From a virus: DNA of 64,000 nt. Where the stretch lies: IMG/VR virus record IMGVR_UViG_3300042991_000159, positions 1 to 64,000 of that record; one strand, given 5' to 3'. Position 1 is the stretch's first letter. Every line of letters starts with the position of its first letter. Below, one piece after another: positions 1-7,735 of the stretch. The notes under the pieces are model-generated. The model was not told the origin of the DNA. It worked only from the letters and a program-made list of their open reading frames with translations, and made no database searches. Both the position numbers and the translations under genes were made by a program.

Positions 1-300
1 AATGAGATAGAGTTCAAAGACTTTATCAAGAATCCTGAAATATGGTCTGAAGAAGAACAAGATGCTGCTATGATTATCTTATTGTCTAAAAATGAGTTAC
101 ATCTTAAAGATATAATTCATGCTTATAATGGTAAAGTAATTAAAGAAACAACTATTACAAAGAGTGGAATTTTAGCAGCAGCACATCTTGCAGGTGCGAC
201 TGGTGTTAAACGATACTTTGAACATGGTGGTAACCCAAAAGATGCTTTTGGCACAAGTATAGAAGATTACCTTATCAAATTTTCTGGATTTAATTTCTAA
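1..300 (+). CDS. C-terminal part of a lytic-enzyme-like protein (5' end outside window)
   Basis: The reading frame is open from base 1 to the TAA at 298-300, so this is the last ~99 residues of a longer gene; the ATG at 70 is internal. The tail has an ITKSGILAAAHLAGATGVKRYF-type segment (read with residues 50-70) followed by GTS..DY..KF. That pattern is common at the C-terminus of lysozyme/peptidoglycan-hydrolase-like phage proteins, where it follows the catalytic lobe. The catalytic part is not visible, so the activity is inferred only. It sits 5 bases before the ATPase gene and is probably co-transcribed with it. Confidence 0.5.
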   Translation, partial: NEIEFKDFIKNPEIWSEEEQDAAMIILLSKNELHLKDIIHAYNGKVIKETTITKSGILAAAHLAGATGVKRYFEHGGNPKDAFGTSIEDYLIKFSGFNF

Positions 301-305
301 AATGT

Positions 306-980
306 ATGAGTGAAATTATTGCAGTTGTAGGACAAACTGGTACAGGTAAATCTACATCGGTAGAAACTCTCAACCCAAAGGAAACGGTTATTATTGGTGT
401 AACTAATAAACCGCTTCCTTTTCGTGGTTGGAAGAAAAATTATGTATCAGGAGAAGGAGGAAATTATCTTATAACATCTGATCCCGCTAAAATTGTTAAA
501 GCACTTGATTATGTTGACAAGAATAGACCGGAGATAAAACAGATAGTTATAGACGATTTCCAGTACTTAATGAGTACAGAATTTATGAATCGTTCAGATG
601 AACAAGGTTGGCAGAAGTTTACCGATATCGCTAAACACGCTTGGAATGTAATTACCAAGAGTCGTGATTTAAGAGATAGTTTAAAGGTTTTTTTTCTTTG
701 TCATGATGAGATCATTACAGAAAATTTCCAACCTAAACGAAAAATTAAGACAATAGGGAAAATGCTCGATGAAAAGATTACTCTTGAAGGATTATTCACC
801 GTGGTATTATTTACAGATATACAAAAGACTAAAGAGAATGAACGTATATATACTTTCATAACCCAAAATGACGGAACTACTACAGGTAAATCACCTAAAG
901 GTATGTTTGAAGACCTAAATATTCCAAATGATTTAAGTTTAGTAATTAAGAAGATTAACGCTTATTACGAAGGAGAATAA
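306..980 (+). CDS. RecA-fold/Sak4-like ATPase (phage nucleotide-binding protein)
   Basis: A 224-residue P-loop NTPase. Walker A is GQTGTGKST at residues 9-17 directly after the first beta strand, and a Walker B-like IVIDDFQYLM lies near residues 80-90. Size and layout fit the Sak4-type single-strand annealing/recombination ATPases of phages. It is followed directly by an SSB gene and a primase gene, the usual partners of such ATPases, which supports a role in replication or recombination at single-stranded DNA. No helicase motifs are visible. The ATG at 306 follows the previous stop by five bases. The family assignment is an inference from motif, length and neighbours. Confidence 0.75.
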   Translation: MSEIIAVVGQTGTGKSTSVETLNPKETVIIGVTNKPLPFRGWKKNYVSGEGGNYLITSDPAKIVKALDYVDKNRPEIKQIVIDDFQYLMSTEFMNRSDEQGWQKFTDIAKHAWNVITKSRDLRDSLKVFFLCHDEIITENFQPKRKIKTIGKMLDEKITLEGLFTVVLFTDIQKTKENERIYTFITQNDGTTTGKSPKGMFEDLNIPNDLSLVIKKINAYYEGE

Positions 981-1005
981 TATTAATAACAAAAACTTTT
1001 AAAAA

Positions 1006-1797
1006 ATGGCAATTAATTCAAATTCGTCACAAACAGCAGTTGTGAGAGAGAGTAAACTCTATACCGGTCTGAAAAATATGAAAGTAGTAGGAATCAATCC
1101 TACAAAAGAAGAAATGGAAGCTATGGGTTACAGACCTAAAAACGCTCCTGTTTATCTTTCAACAGAAGGTAGTTTAGAGAAACTTAGACTTGATTTCTTT
1201 TTACAGGGAGAAGGTCTAAATGCAGGTGAAATTGTTCGTACTAAAATTGCTTTCTTCCTTGAGAATATTCCAAGGGTAGATAAGAATGGTACAAAAGGAG
1301 AATGGATTAACAATGTTGGTAGAACTGCATGGGGGGATATTAGTGTAGCACCTACACAATTTGCATGGTTTGATGCAGCAACAGCAAGAAAATGTAAGGT
1401 TGGTGAAGCAGATGTTCATTTATTCCTGATCAACTGGTTGAATGTTAAACCCGGAGACGAAGCCAAACTTGATAATTTTGATGCACTATTTAGTGGTAAC
1501 TATTCAGAACTTCGTGCTTTGTTAGCAGCTAATTTGAACAATGAGATCAAAGTTCTTTTAACTGTAAAAGACGGTAAATATCAATCCGTTTACACAAAGT
1601 ATTTTGATAGAGCAACTAATAAGCGTACAAGTTATTGGGAAGGTCACATCAAGAAACAGTCAGAAACAGGTTATCCTATCAAAGAAGATTTTTCAAACAG
1701 TTTCGAGTTTCAGGAATGGAGCGAACCTGTTGGTTTAATTAGTGGAGGTGGTGATGTTGATGATGATAATTCAAGTGGAGAATCTGATCCCTTTTAA
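1006..1797 (+). CDS. Single-stranded DNA-binding protein
   Basis: 263 residues. The body looks like an OB-fold-type domain, and the C-terminus is a flexible glycine- and acid-rich tail (GGGDVDDDNSSGESDPF) ending in DPF. Such an acidic tip is the hallmark of SSB proteins that recruit replication partners through their last residues. It lies between the RecA-fold ATPase and the primase, as in other phage replication modules. Its A-rich leader (ACAAAAACTTTTAAAAA before the ATG) is typical of Bacteroidetes translation signals; there is no Shine-Dalgarno. The function is inferred from tail and context, since the OB core is divergent. Confidence 0.7.
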   Translation: MAINSNSSQTAVVRESKLYTGLKNMKVVGINPTKEEMEAMGYRPKNAPVYLSTEGSLEKLRLDFFLQGEGLNAGEIVRTKIAFFLENIPRVDKNGTKGEWINNVGRTAWGDISVAPTQFAWFDAATARKCKVGEADVHLFLINWLNVKPGDEAKLDNFDALFSGNYSELRALLAANLNNEIKVLLTVKDGKYQSVYTKYFDRATNKRTSYWEGHIKKQSETGYPIKEDFSNSFEFQEWSEPVGLISGGGDVDDDNSSGESDPF

Positions 1798-1807
1798 TTA
1801 ACAGATT

Positions 1808-2830
1808 ATGGCATTTGCACATGGTAATCAAGCCTTAACGAAAGAGAACATATTAGTTAAAATCGACTCTTATCAGTTGTTTAAAGTATATTGTCCTCAA
1901 TTTAAGGAGTTAGGAAAGATGTTCAGTAGTGAATTTCGACCTGATCCAAAACCATCGTGCCATATTATTGTATGGAAAGGAGATTTATTGTACAAAGATT
2001 TCGGAGAAGAAGGTTATAGAATCTTTGATTATATAGCAAGAAAATTCGATACAGACTATTATGGAGCATTACGAAGAGTAAATGAAGATTTTAATTTAGG
2101 ACTTGGAGGGAATGTTACAAGTAGCACTAGTTCTTCTTTGGTTATCCCAGAGAAAGCTAGTGAAGACTTGTATACAAGAGAATACAGACCTACTATAATC
2201 CAGATTAAAAAGAGAGATTGGACAAAGTTAGATGTAAAATATTGGTCTGAGTACGAAATTCCATTAAAGCTTCTTGAATATCATAATACCAAAAGTATTA
2301 GTCACTATAGAATAGATAGTGCAAGAAAGGAAAATGCATTCTATGCTGTCAATCCTTATATGCTCGGATATTCTTTTGATTATTATTGGAGTAATGGGGT
2401 GTTCAGAAGAAAACTTTACTTTCCACAATTAGATAAAGGAAGATTCATTAGCAATGTGGATGATACAATTGTTCAAGGATGGACTTTACTTCCTAAATAT
2501 GGAAAAGTTCTTTTCATAACAAAAAGTTACAAAGACATATTGATTTTTAATTTATTAGGTTATTGGGCTATAGCTCCTAACAGTGAACTTACTTATATTC
2601 CAGATGCAGTAATGGATAAACTTAAACAACGATTTGAGAATATTTATTGCTGGTTCGATAATGATGAAGGTGGAATAAAAGGAGCTAAACAGTTTACTGA
2701 AAGATTTGATTTAGAAATGATTCACAATCCATTAGGAGAACCTAAAGACCCATCAGATTATGTTAAGAAATATCGTCTTAAAACCTTTGACACACTGGTA
2801 TCTAAATTTTTGAAACATGGCAACAGATAA
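1808..2830 (+). CDS. DnaG-type primase with TOPRIM domain
   Basis: 340 residues. The N-terminal part (FSSEFRPDPKPSC...KDFGEEGYRIFDYIARKF, around residues 40-75) matches the primase zinc-binding-like lobe, although no full CHC2 zinc ribbon is evident. The C-terminal half has the TOPRIM strands: KVLFITKSYKDILIFNLLGY around residues 235-255 and YCWFDNDEGGIKGAKQF around residues 280-300, which includes the acidic DND metal-binding element. It would synthesise RNA primers for phage replication. It starts 10 bases after the SSB stop and overlaps the next gene by 14 bases, showing tight operon packing. Confidence 0.8.
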   Translation: MAFAHGNQALTKENILVKIDSYQLFKVYCPQFKELGKMFSSEFRPDPKPSCHIIVWKGDLLYKDFGEEGYRIFDYIARKFDTDYYGALRRVNEDFNLGLGGNVTSSTSSSLVIPEKASEDLYTREYRPTIIQIKKRDWTKLDVKYWSEYEIPLKLLEYHNTKSISHYRIDSARKENAFYAVNPYMLGYSFDYYWSNGVFRRKLYFPQLDKGRFISNVDDTIVQGWTLLPKYGKVLFITKSYKDILIFNLLGYWAIAPNSELTYIPDAVMDKLKQRFENIYCWFDNDEGGIKGAKQFTERFDLEMIHNPLGEPKDPSDYVKKYRLKTFDTLVSKFLKHGNR

Positions 2831-3089
2831 TAAACGGTATATATGTTCATTTGTCAAAAAGGTGGATGGTGTATTAAAACCAAATGTCGTTGTAATTGCA
2901 GCATCAAATAATATAATTGCTGCTGCTAAGTTATGTGAAACTTACGATGTGGTTAATCATCAGATTCCTAGAGAATTCCATCATTCAAATAATCAAGAAG
3001 GTATTAAAACAATTCGGCTTGCCGAAACTAATACATACGAGGGAATAGAAGATGGAATGGAAGATACAAGTAGTGATTCCGAATCATGA
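2817..3089 (+). CDS. Small hypothetical protein
   Basis: 90 residues with no recognised domain. It begins inside the end of the primase gene (ATG at 2817, primase stop at 2830) and its end overlaps the RusA-like gene, so it looks translationally coupled to both. The N-terminal half (ICSFVKKVDGVLKPNVVVIAASN) looks like a small beta-rich fold, and the C-terminus is acidic and serine-rich (GMEDTSSDSES). It is probably an accessory replication protein, but only its position suggests this. Confidence 0.6.
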   Translation: MATDNKRYICSFVKKVDGVLKPNVVVIAASNNIIAAAKLCETYDVVNHQIPREFHHSNNQEGIKTIRLAETNTYEGIEDGMEDTSSDSES

Positions 3090-3522
3090 GGATAGATATT
3101 GTACAGCAAAAAAATCTAAAAAGTCAGGTAAACCGAAATATTGGACAATAAACGGGCAAGGACTTTATAATGCAACTTTGCATTACAGATTAAGAGGTAC
3201 AATAACTAAATACTTCCACGATTATTTATCCAAATACATAAAAAAACAGATTACTAAAGAAGATATTAAAACTCTTTCCCAAGGATTCGCTGATAATAAA
3301 GTTATCGGAGTTTCTGTAGATATATATGAAGTGAAAAGAGGCAAAATGCCTGATATTCGCAATATGTGGCTATGGGGGAAATGGTTTGAAGATGCTCTTC
3401 AGGAATGTGGAATTATTCCAGATGATAATCCAAATTATGTAATTGAAAGTGGAATAACACGTTATTTTTGGATAAATAACGTGAATGAAAGAAAGCTTAT
3501 ATTTCATATTTATTTTTGTTAA
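3052..3522 (+). CDS. RusA-like Holliday-junction resolvase
   Basis: 156 residues. The centre and end show the RusA pattern: KRGKMPDIRNMWLWGKWFEDALQECGIIPDDN, read in two pieces around residues 95-125. It contains an aspartate in the PDI..MW helix and the paired aspartates of IIPDDN that bind metal in RusA endonucleases. RusA enzymes cut four-way DNA junctions and are frequent next to phage primase, SSB and recombination genes. The gene overlaps the preceding one by 38 bases. A TATTTTTG element at 3511-3518, inside its end, may be the -7 box of a promoter for the next gene. Confidence 0.75.
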   Translation: MEWKIQVVIPNHEDRYCTAKKSKKSGKPKYWTINGQGLYNATLHYRLRGTITKYFHDYLSKYIKKQITKEDIKTLSQGFADNKVIGVSVDIYEVKRGKMPDIRNMWLWGKWFEDALQECGIIPDDNPNYVIESGITRYFWINNVNERKLIFHIYFC

Positions 3523-3538
3523 ATTTTAAGTACGTACT
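3511..3538 (+). promoter_or_regulatory. Possible promoter -7 box and palindrome before the Ubl-like gene
   Basis: TATTTTTG at 3511-3518 fits the Bacteroidetes -7 consensus TANNTTTG. No TTG is found 19-21 bases upstream, so the promoter is only half supported. A perfect 10-base palindrome, AGTACGTACT (3529-3538), sits where transcription would start and directly before the ATG at 3542, and could be an operator. Confidence 0.35.
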
Positions 3539-3541
3539 ATC

Positions 3542-4153
3542 ATGAGTAAAAGAAAAGTAACACTCAAGCTTACGACACAGAAGGATTTGATCGAAACCGA
3601 ATCCTCAGCTCGTACATTTGGAGAACTTCAAAAAGAAATGACCAATGTTGAATGGTCAGGTATGAGAGTGGTCGTAAGATCAACCAAAAATACCTTGCAA
3701 GACGATAATGCTCTGCTTCCAGCAGAAGATTTTGTGTTGTTTCTGGTTCCTGAAAAGGTTAAGTCTGGTGTAGTTGAGAAATTGAAAAATATTTCGACTG
3801 CAACATACAACGATCTAAGAAGCCATATATCTTATCTGAATAAGATGAAAAAAGCTGGTCTTCCTTCGGATGGTGGAACTGAACAACTTCGTAAAGTTGT
3901 ACAAAGTTACTATGACACAAAGAATCCTGCAAAAGGTCCTGTAATTGCTTCCAAATCTACTTCGGTAGAAAAAAACAGTCGTATCGTAGCGATTGAAGAA
4001 GCTCGTATCAAGATTAATGAAGCAATAGACGTAATTATTGCCAATGCGGGAGAAGCAAAAACAGTTGAAGATACAACTGAATATCTTATCAAAGTGTCTC
4101 TTGAAGACCTTGATAAAGAGATTCTGGAACTCAAGAAGAGTTTAAGTCTTTAG
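3542..4153 (+). CDS. Ubiquitin-like (beta-grasp) protein, putative modifier of the cassette
   Basis: 203 residues. Residues 1-70 have the layout of a beta-grasp Ubl: strand KVTLKLTT, helix TFGELQKEM, strand MRVVVRST, then LQDDNALLPAEDFVLFLVPEK. This resembles the small Ubls of prokaryotic PRTRC-like and E2/JAB/E1 cassettes. After residue ~75 (KVKSGVVEKL) comes a mostly helical extension that ends LELKKSLSL, with no terminal Gly-Gly, so any conjugation would need processing or a different end. The JAMM protease gene is encoded downstream. A strong terminator follows immediately, suggesting more Ubl transcript than enzyme transcript. Fold and role are inferred from pattern and context. Confidence 0.6.
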   Translation: MSKRKVTLKLTTQKDLIETESSARTFGELQKEMTNVEWSGMRVVVRSTKNTLQDDNALLPAEDFVLFLVPEKVKSGVVEKLKNISTATYNDLRSHISYLNKMKKAGLPSDGGTEQLRKVVQSYYDTKNPAKGPVIASKSTSVEKNSRIVAIEEARIKINEAIDVIIANAGEAKTVEDTTEYLIKVSLEDLDKEILELKKSLSL

Positions 4154-4164
4154 ATTGATTATAC

Positions 4165-4208
4165 AGGTAACTGTAGTCATATATTAAAGACTACAGTTAC
4201 CTTTTTAT
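4165..4208 (+). terminator. Intrinsic terminator between the Ubl-like gene and its enzymes
   Basis: A perfect 14-bp stem, AGGTAACTGTAGTC (4165-4178) with GACTACAGTTACCT (4189-4202), with a 10-base loop, followed by a T run. It lies 11 bases after the Ubl-like stop. No promoter box is evident before the next gene at 4229, so that gene is likely expressed by read-through. Confidence 0.85.
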
Positions 4209-4228
4209 TAATTTAAAGTAGAAAAAAG

Positions 4229-5944
4229 ATGACAACAAATACAAATGAATTTATACAAGTCACTTCTGGTACGTTCATTCAAAGTGTTTTTGATGATATA
4301 GAAGATACACGAACACTTGCAAATGTTACATATACAATTACTAGCGACACAAACGATATTTCTTTACTTATCAGTCCTGAATCATTATTAAAATCTGCTA
4401 CAAAAAAAGTTGAATCCAAAGTTCAACCAAAATCTAATCTTAAAAAAGAAATTTCTAAAGAAGAGAGGATTCAAAATTGGAAAAGAGAAGGATATATAAT
4501 AAAGAAAAAAAGAACACATGTTAGTGAAGTAATTATTGGTCCAAATGATATTCTTATTGCTATTGATTCTTATAATAGACCAAAAATTTTTCATACTCAA
4601 GGTGGAAAAAAAGGTACTGTTGGTGAATTAATGACCAATAACATACCATCAAGTAAGTATAGTGATGATTACAAAGAGTTAACTACTACTTGCTTTTTCG
4701 ATAAAAATATGAATCCTTTAGAATTAAAAGTTCCTTTTCCGCTCAATCAAACGAAAATGTTTCCATTGTTAAATGTAAATCAAATTGATAGAGCTAATTT
4801 TTTAAACGGTATGGATGGTATTGGAAGTAATATCTGGATTATTGTTGACAAAAAGAAATTTCTTCGTTCTAAAGGAAAAGATTTTGTTATACGTCAAAAA
4901 CATAATATTAGTTACGATATAATAAAATCTGTAAAAAAGAAACTTATAAAGAATTTTGTTTTTCAAGAAGAACTTCTTAATAAACTTAAAGAAATAATTG
5001 GTGGAATTTATGATGAAGATAAATTTGAAATTATTTATTTTCAAACTTTTCACAATTCTAACAAATTTTATATTTTCAATGTTTTTAATGATTTAATTAT
5101 TAAAAATTCCATTGAAATAGAACATAAAATTCATACTTTAATTACGAAACTTAATGGTACTCATGATATACTTGATAATGATAAATCAGTTTTCAATTTT
5201 CGACCAAGATTAGAAGGAATAAGACTTGTTTATAATCCAGTAGATTCTTTTTATTCTTATACTCACTCACATATATCAAGAGGAAATATGGGACACATGG
5301 CTAATTTCTGTATGGGAGGTAACAATTTTCTTTCTCATATGATAGGTGATTCAGTTACAGATGTTGAGTTTGAGGGAATTATGATTTCTCTTTTTGATCA
5401 TATATCTTGGGAGTCTCTTGAAGGTGGTCCTTATTTTAAAATGGAGGATATTGGAAAAAGTTCTAGTCAAATATTTATTATTATGAATGAATTACGACTA
5501 AGACTATATGATAAGGAATCACTTAAAAATATTTTTGATTTTCTAAGTTCAATAGACTTATCTCCTTTAAAAAAAGCTTTTACTTTAACTAATCCTACAA
5601 AAGATGGATTAACATATCTTTTAGATAAGGATGTATTTTATGAAGAATTTTGCAAATTTTGGAAGAAAGTTGTTAGTGTTGCAAAAGCAAAAATCGAGAA
5701 TATTGATTCTATGTATATCAATGGTGAGTATATACAACCCGCTATAGTTGAAATTGAGAATTTTAAAAATGATTTTCGTTCTTCTTCCTCTTATCCTTTT
5801 ATTAATCCTGATACGATTGATATAATTATGAAATACTTTCATTTTCAAATAAATAAAGAATTAAAAAATGATAAACAAAAAAGAAAAGATTACATATCCG
5901 ATATTCGAAATGCCGAGCAAAGGAAAACTGATTCTTCCGAGTGA
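4229..5944 (+). CDS. Candidate E2-like protein of the ubiquitin-like cassette (PRTRC-B-like)
   Basis: 571 residues, AT-rich and low in recognisable motifs. Around residues 335-370 it has RLVYNPVDSFYSYTHSHISRG then FCMGGNNF. The T-H-S-H-I element (345-349) followed 12 residues later by Cys361 in a C-M-G-G setting recalls the HPH/HPN...CLG signature of bacterial E2-like (RWD/UBC) domains in cassettes with JAB and E1 genes. Cys361 would be the thioester cysteine. The N-terminal ~100 residues are lysine-rich and probably flexible. Position supports the call: between a Ubl-like gene and JAB/ThiF genes, with a 77-base overlap into the JAB gene. Without structure prediction this remains a hypothesis; it could be an unrelated scaffold. 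Confidence 0.4.
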   Translation: MTTNTNEFIQVTSGTFIQSVFDDIEDTRTLANVTYTITSDTNDISLLISPESLLKSATKKVESKVQPKSNLKKEISKEERIQNWKREGYIIKKKRTHVSEVIIGPNDILIAIDSYNRPKIFHTQGGKKGTVGELMTNNIPSSKYSDDYKELTTTCFFDKNMNPLELKVPFPLNQTKMFPLLNVNQIDRANFLNGMDGIGSNIWIIVDKKKFLRSKGKDFVIRQKHNISYDIIKSVKKKLIKNFVFQEELLNKLKEIIGGIYDEDKFEIIYFQTFHNSNKFYIFNVFNDLIIKNSIEIEHKIHTLITKLNGTHDILDNDKSVFNFRPRLEGIRLVYNPVDSFYSYTHSHISRGNMGHMANFCMGGNNFLSHMIGDSVTDVEFEGIMISLFDHISWESLEGGPYFKMEDIGKSSSQIFIIMNELRLRLYDKESLKNIFDFLSSIDLSPLKKAFTLTNPTKDGLTYLLDKDVFYEEFCKFWKKVVSVAKAKIENIDSMYINGEYIQPAIVEIENFKNDFRSSSSYPFINPDTIDIIMKYFHFQINKELKNDKQKRKDYISDIRNAEQRKTDSSE

Positions 5945-7040
5945 TATTATAACTCAAATTAATTTTCTTCATGGAAAAATAGGTAGTATTGAATGGTCAG
6001 GAATGTTATTTTATGATGTAGTTAAAGGTAATCCTTCTAAACCGGAAGATTTTGTGTTAAAAGTAAAACACATTTATTTAATGGATATTGGAACAGGTGC
6101 TTATACTGAATATGAAACCGATGGTGACTTCGTTGAAATCTATGATGAAATAGAAGAAGCTATGAACTGGAAAGTTGGTCATATTCATAGTCATCATACA
6201 ATGCAAACTTTCTTTAGTGGTACAGATATGGATGAACTACATGATAATGTTGATAAACACAATTATTATTTATCTTTAATTGTAAATCATGCTGGTAAAT
6301 ATCAAGCAAAGATTGCTTTTCTTTCTGATATTCATAGTTCTGCAAAAATGAATTTTATAAGCGATGAGGGATCAGTAAAACATTTTAAAACTCAGAACAT
6401 TGAGAAAAAAATGGCTGTAATAGATATGGATATCTATTACGAATATGCAGACCCTATTTTCTATAATCGTTATAATGCTATATTAAAGAAAAAAGAAGTC
6501 GCTAAGAAAGAAAAAGAGGTTAAGGAAGTTCAAGGTAATAAGTGGAATAGATGGGATAGAAAATATAGTCAAATGGGTGAACTTGATTTTCGAGCACTTC
6601 CTAAAGGAAAAAAAATAATTGAAGATGTTGATCCAAAAGATATGACAAACCTTCAAATTGAAAAACTTGCTCGTTGTATTTTTGCTGTTGATCCTGAATT
6701 AAAAGAAACAAGAACTAATTATCAAATCCTTCATCTTCTCGCAAATGTAAAAGAGGAAGAACTTGAATTCTATTATGATCATTTAGCTAACAACATAGAA
6801 TCAATTATTGAAAATTTCTTTGATGTAGAACTTGAATCAAATGAAATGGCAATTGTTCTTGATGAAGTAAAAGGTTCAATGATTCGTTTCCAAAATTCTC
6901 CTTATATTAAAAATGTAGTCAATGGTATTTCTGAGACCATTGATCAATTTTTTATGGATTTTACTAAGAGAGTCGAGGAAACCGATATGGAAGAACAGTT
7001 AGAAAAAGAATTAGAAAAAGAATTATTAGAAATGGAATGA
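5868..7040 (+). CDS. JAB/MPN (JAMM) metalloprotease, putative deubiquitinase-like enzyme
   Basis: 390 residues. The N-terminal domain carries a complete JAMM motif: Glu42 in IEWSGM, then H107-x-H109-x7-S117-x2-D120 in the segment HIHSHHTMQTFFSGTDMD. These residues bind zinc and water in JAB isopeptidases that release ubiquitin-like proteins. Residues ~200-390 are a charged helical extension of unknown role, ending in an EKELEKELLE coiled tail. The stop overlaps the ATG of the E1-like gene (ATGATG), indicating coupled translation. The start at 5868 lies 77 bases inside the previous gene; Met15 at 5910 is an alternative that keeps the whole domain. Confidence 0.85.
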   Translation: MINKKEKITYPIFEMPSKGKLILPSDIITQINFLHGKIGSIEWSGMLFYDVVKGNPSKPEDFVLKVKHIYLMDIGTGAYTEYETDGDFVEIYDEIEEAMNWKVGHIHSHHTMQTFFSGTDMDELHDNVDKHNYYLSLIVNHAGKYQAKIAFLSDIHSSAKMNFISDEGSVKHFKTQNIEKKMAVIDMDIYYEYADPIFYNRYNAILKKKEVAKKEKEVKEVQGNKWNRWDRKYSQMGELDFRALPKGKKIIEDVDPKDMTNLQIEKLARCIFAVDPELKETRTNYQILHLLANVKEEELEFYYDHLANNIESIIENFFDVELESNEMAIVLDEVKGSMIRFQNSPYIKNVVNGISETIDQFFMDFTKRVEETDMEEQLEKELEKELLEME

Positions 7041-7735
7041 TGGATAAAATCGAAGTTAAAAAATCAAGATTTCGAGATGCATCATGGTTTGAAAAGATAG
7101 ACAAATTTAACGTTCCCGTTATCATTGGGGGAGCTGGTGGAATTGGTAGCTGGTTGACGTTATTTCTCGCAAGAATGTTGCCGTCAACCGGCTATATCTT
7201 TCTTTATGACTTTGATGAAGTCGAAGAAGTTAACATGGCTGGACAACTTTTTGGTAAAGAGCATCTTCGTATGCCTAAAGTACAAGCTGTATATGATGTT
7301 GTAAGCAGATTCAGTGATTATGAGAGAATGTCTCTTCAGAATATGAAATATACTTCTGAGAGTCTTCGTAGTCCTGTTATGTTTTCAGCATTCGACAATA
7401 TGCAAGCACGAAAAGATATGTTCCAGAATTGGAAAAAAGAAGAAAAGTTACATGATCTAGGTAAAATTTTTATTGACGGTCGTTTACTTGCAGAACAACT
7501 TCAAGTATTCTTTGTAACTCCCGAAACGGAAGAGAGATATGAAAAAGAATATCTCTTTGATGATTCCGAAGTTCAGGCAGAAAACTGTAGTTATAAACAA
7601 ACTAGTCATTTTGCAGCAATCATTGCTGCTAAAATGATTCAAGGTTTTACTAACTGGTTAGTTAAAGACCAAGCTGAACTTCCTTTTTATTACGAAGAAA
7701 TAGGTGGTTTATTTTTAACTAAAGCAGAAAATTAA
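7037..7735 (+). CDS. ThiF/E1-like adenylyltransferase of the ubiquitin-like cassette
   Basis: 232 residues. It has a Rossmann nucleotide-binding loop, VIIGGAGGIGSWLTLFLAR (residues ~28-46), then FLYDFDEVEEVNMAGQLFG..HLRMPKVQAVYDVV, the D..D.V...N..RQ-type region of ThiF/MoeB/E1 enzymes (Q present, Arg replaced by Gly). Cys184 in ENCSYKQTSH is the candidate catalytic cysteine; paired CxxC zinc ligands are absent. Such enzymes adenylate the C-terminus of a Ubl and pass it to a cysteine. It overlaps the JAB gene at its start, and its TAA shares bases with the next ATG (TAATG). The size is that of a minimal E1 without extra domains. Confidence 0.85.
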   Translation: MMDKIEVKKSRFRDASWFEKIDKFNVPVIIGGAGGIGSWLTLFLARMLPSTGYIFLYDFDEVEEVNMAGQLFGKEHLRMPKVQAVYDVVSRFSDYERMSLQNMKYTSESLRSPVMFSAFDNMQARKDMFQNWKKEEKLHDLGKIFIDGRLLAEQLQVFFVTPETEERYEKEYLFDDSEVQAENCSYKQTSHFAAIIAAKMIQGFTNWLVKDQAELPFYYEEIGGLFLTKAEN

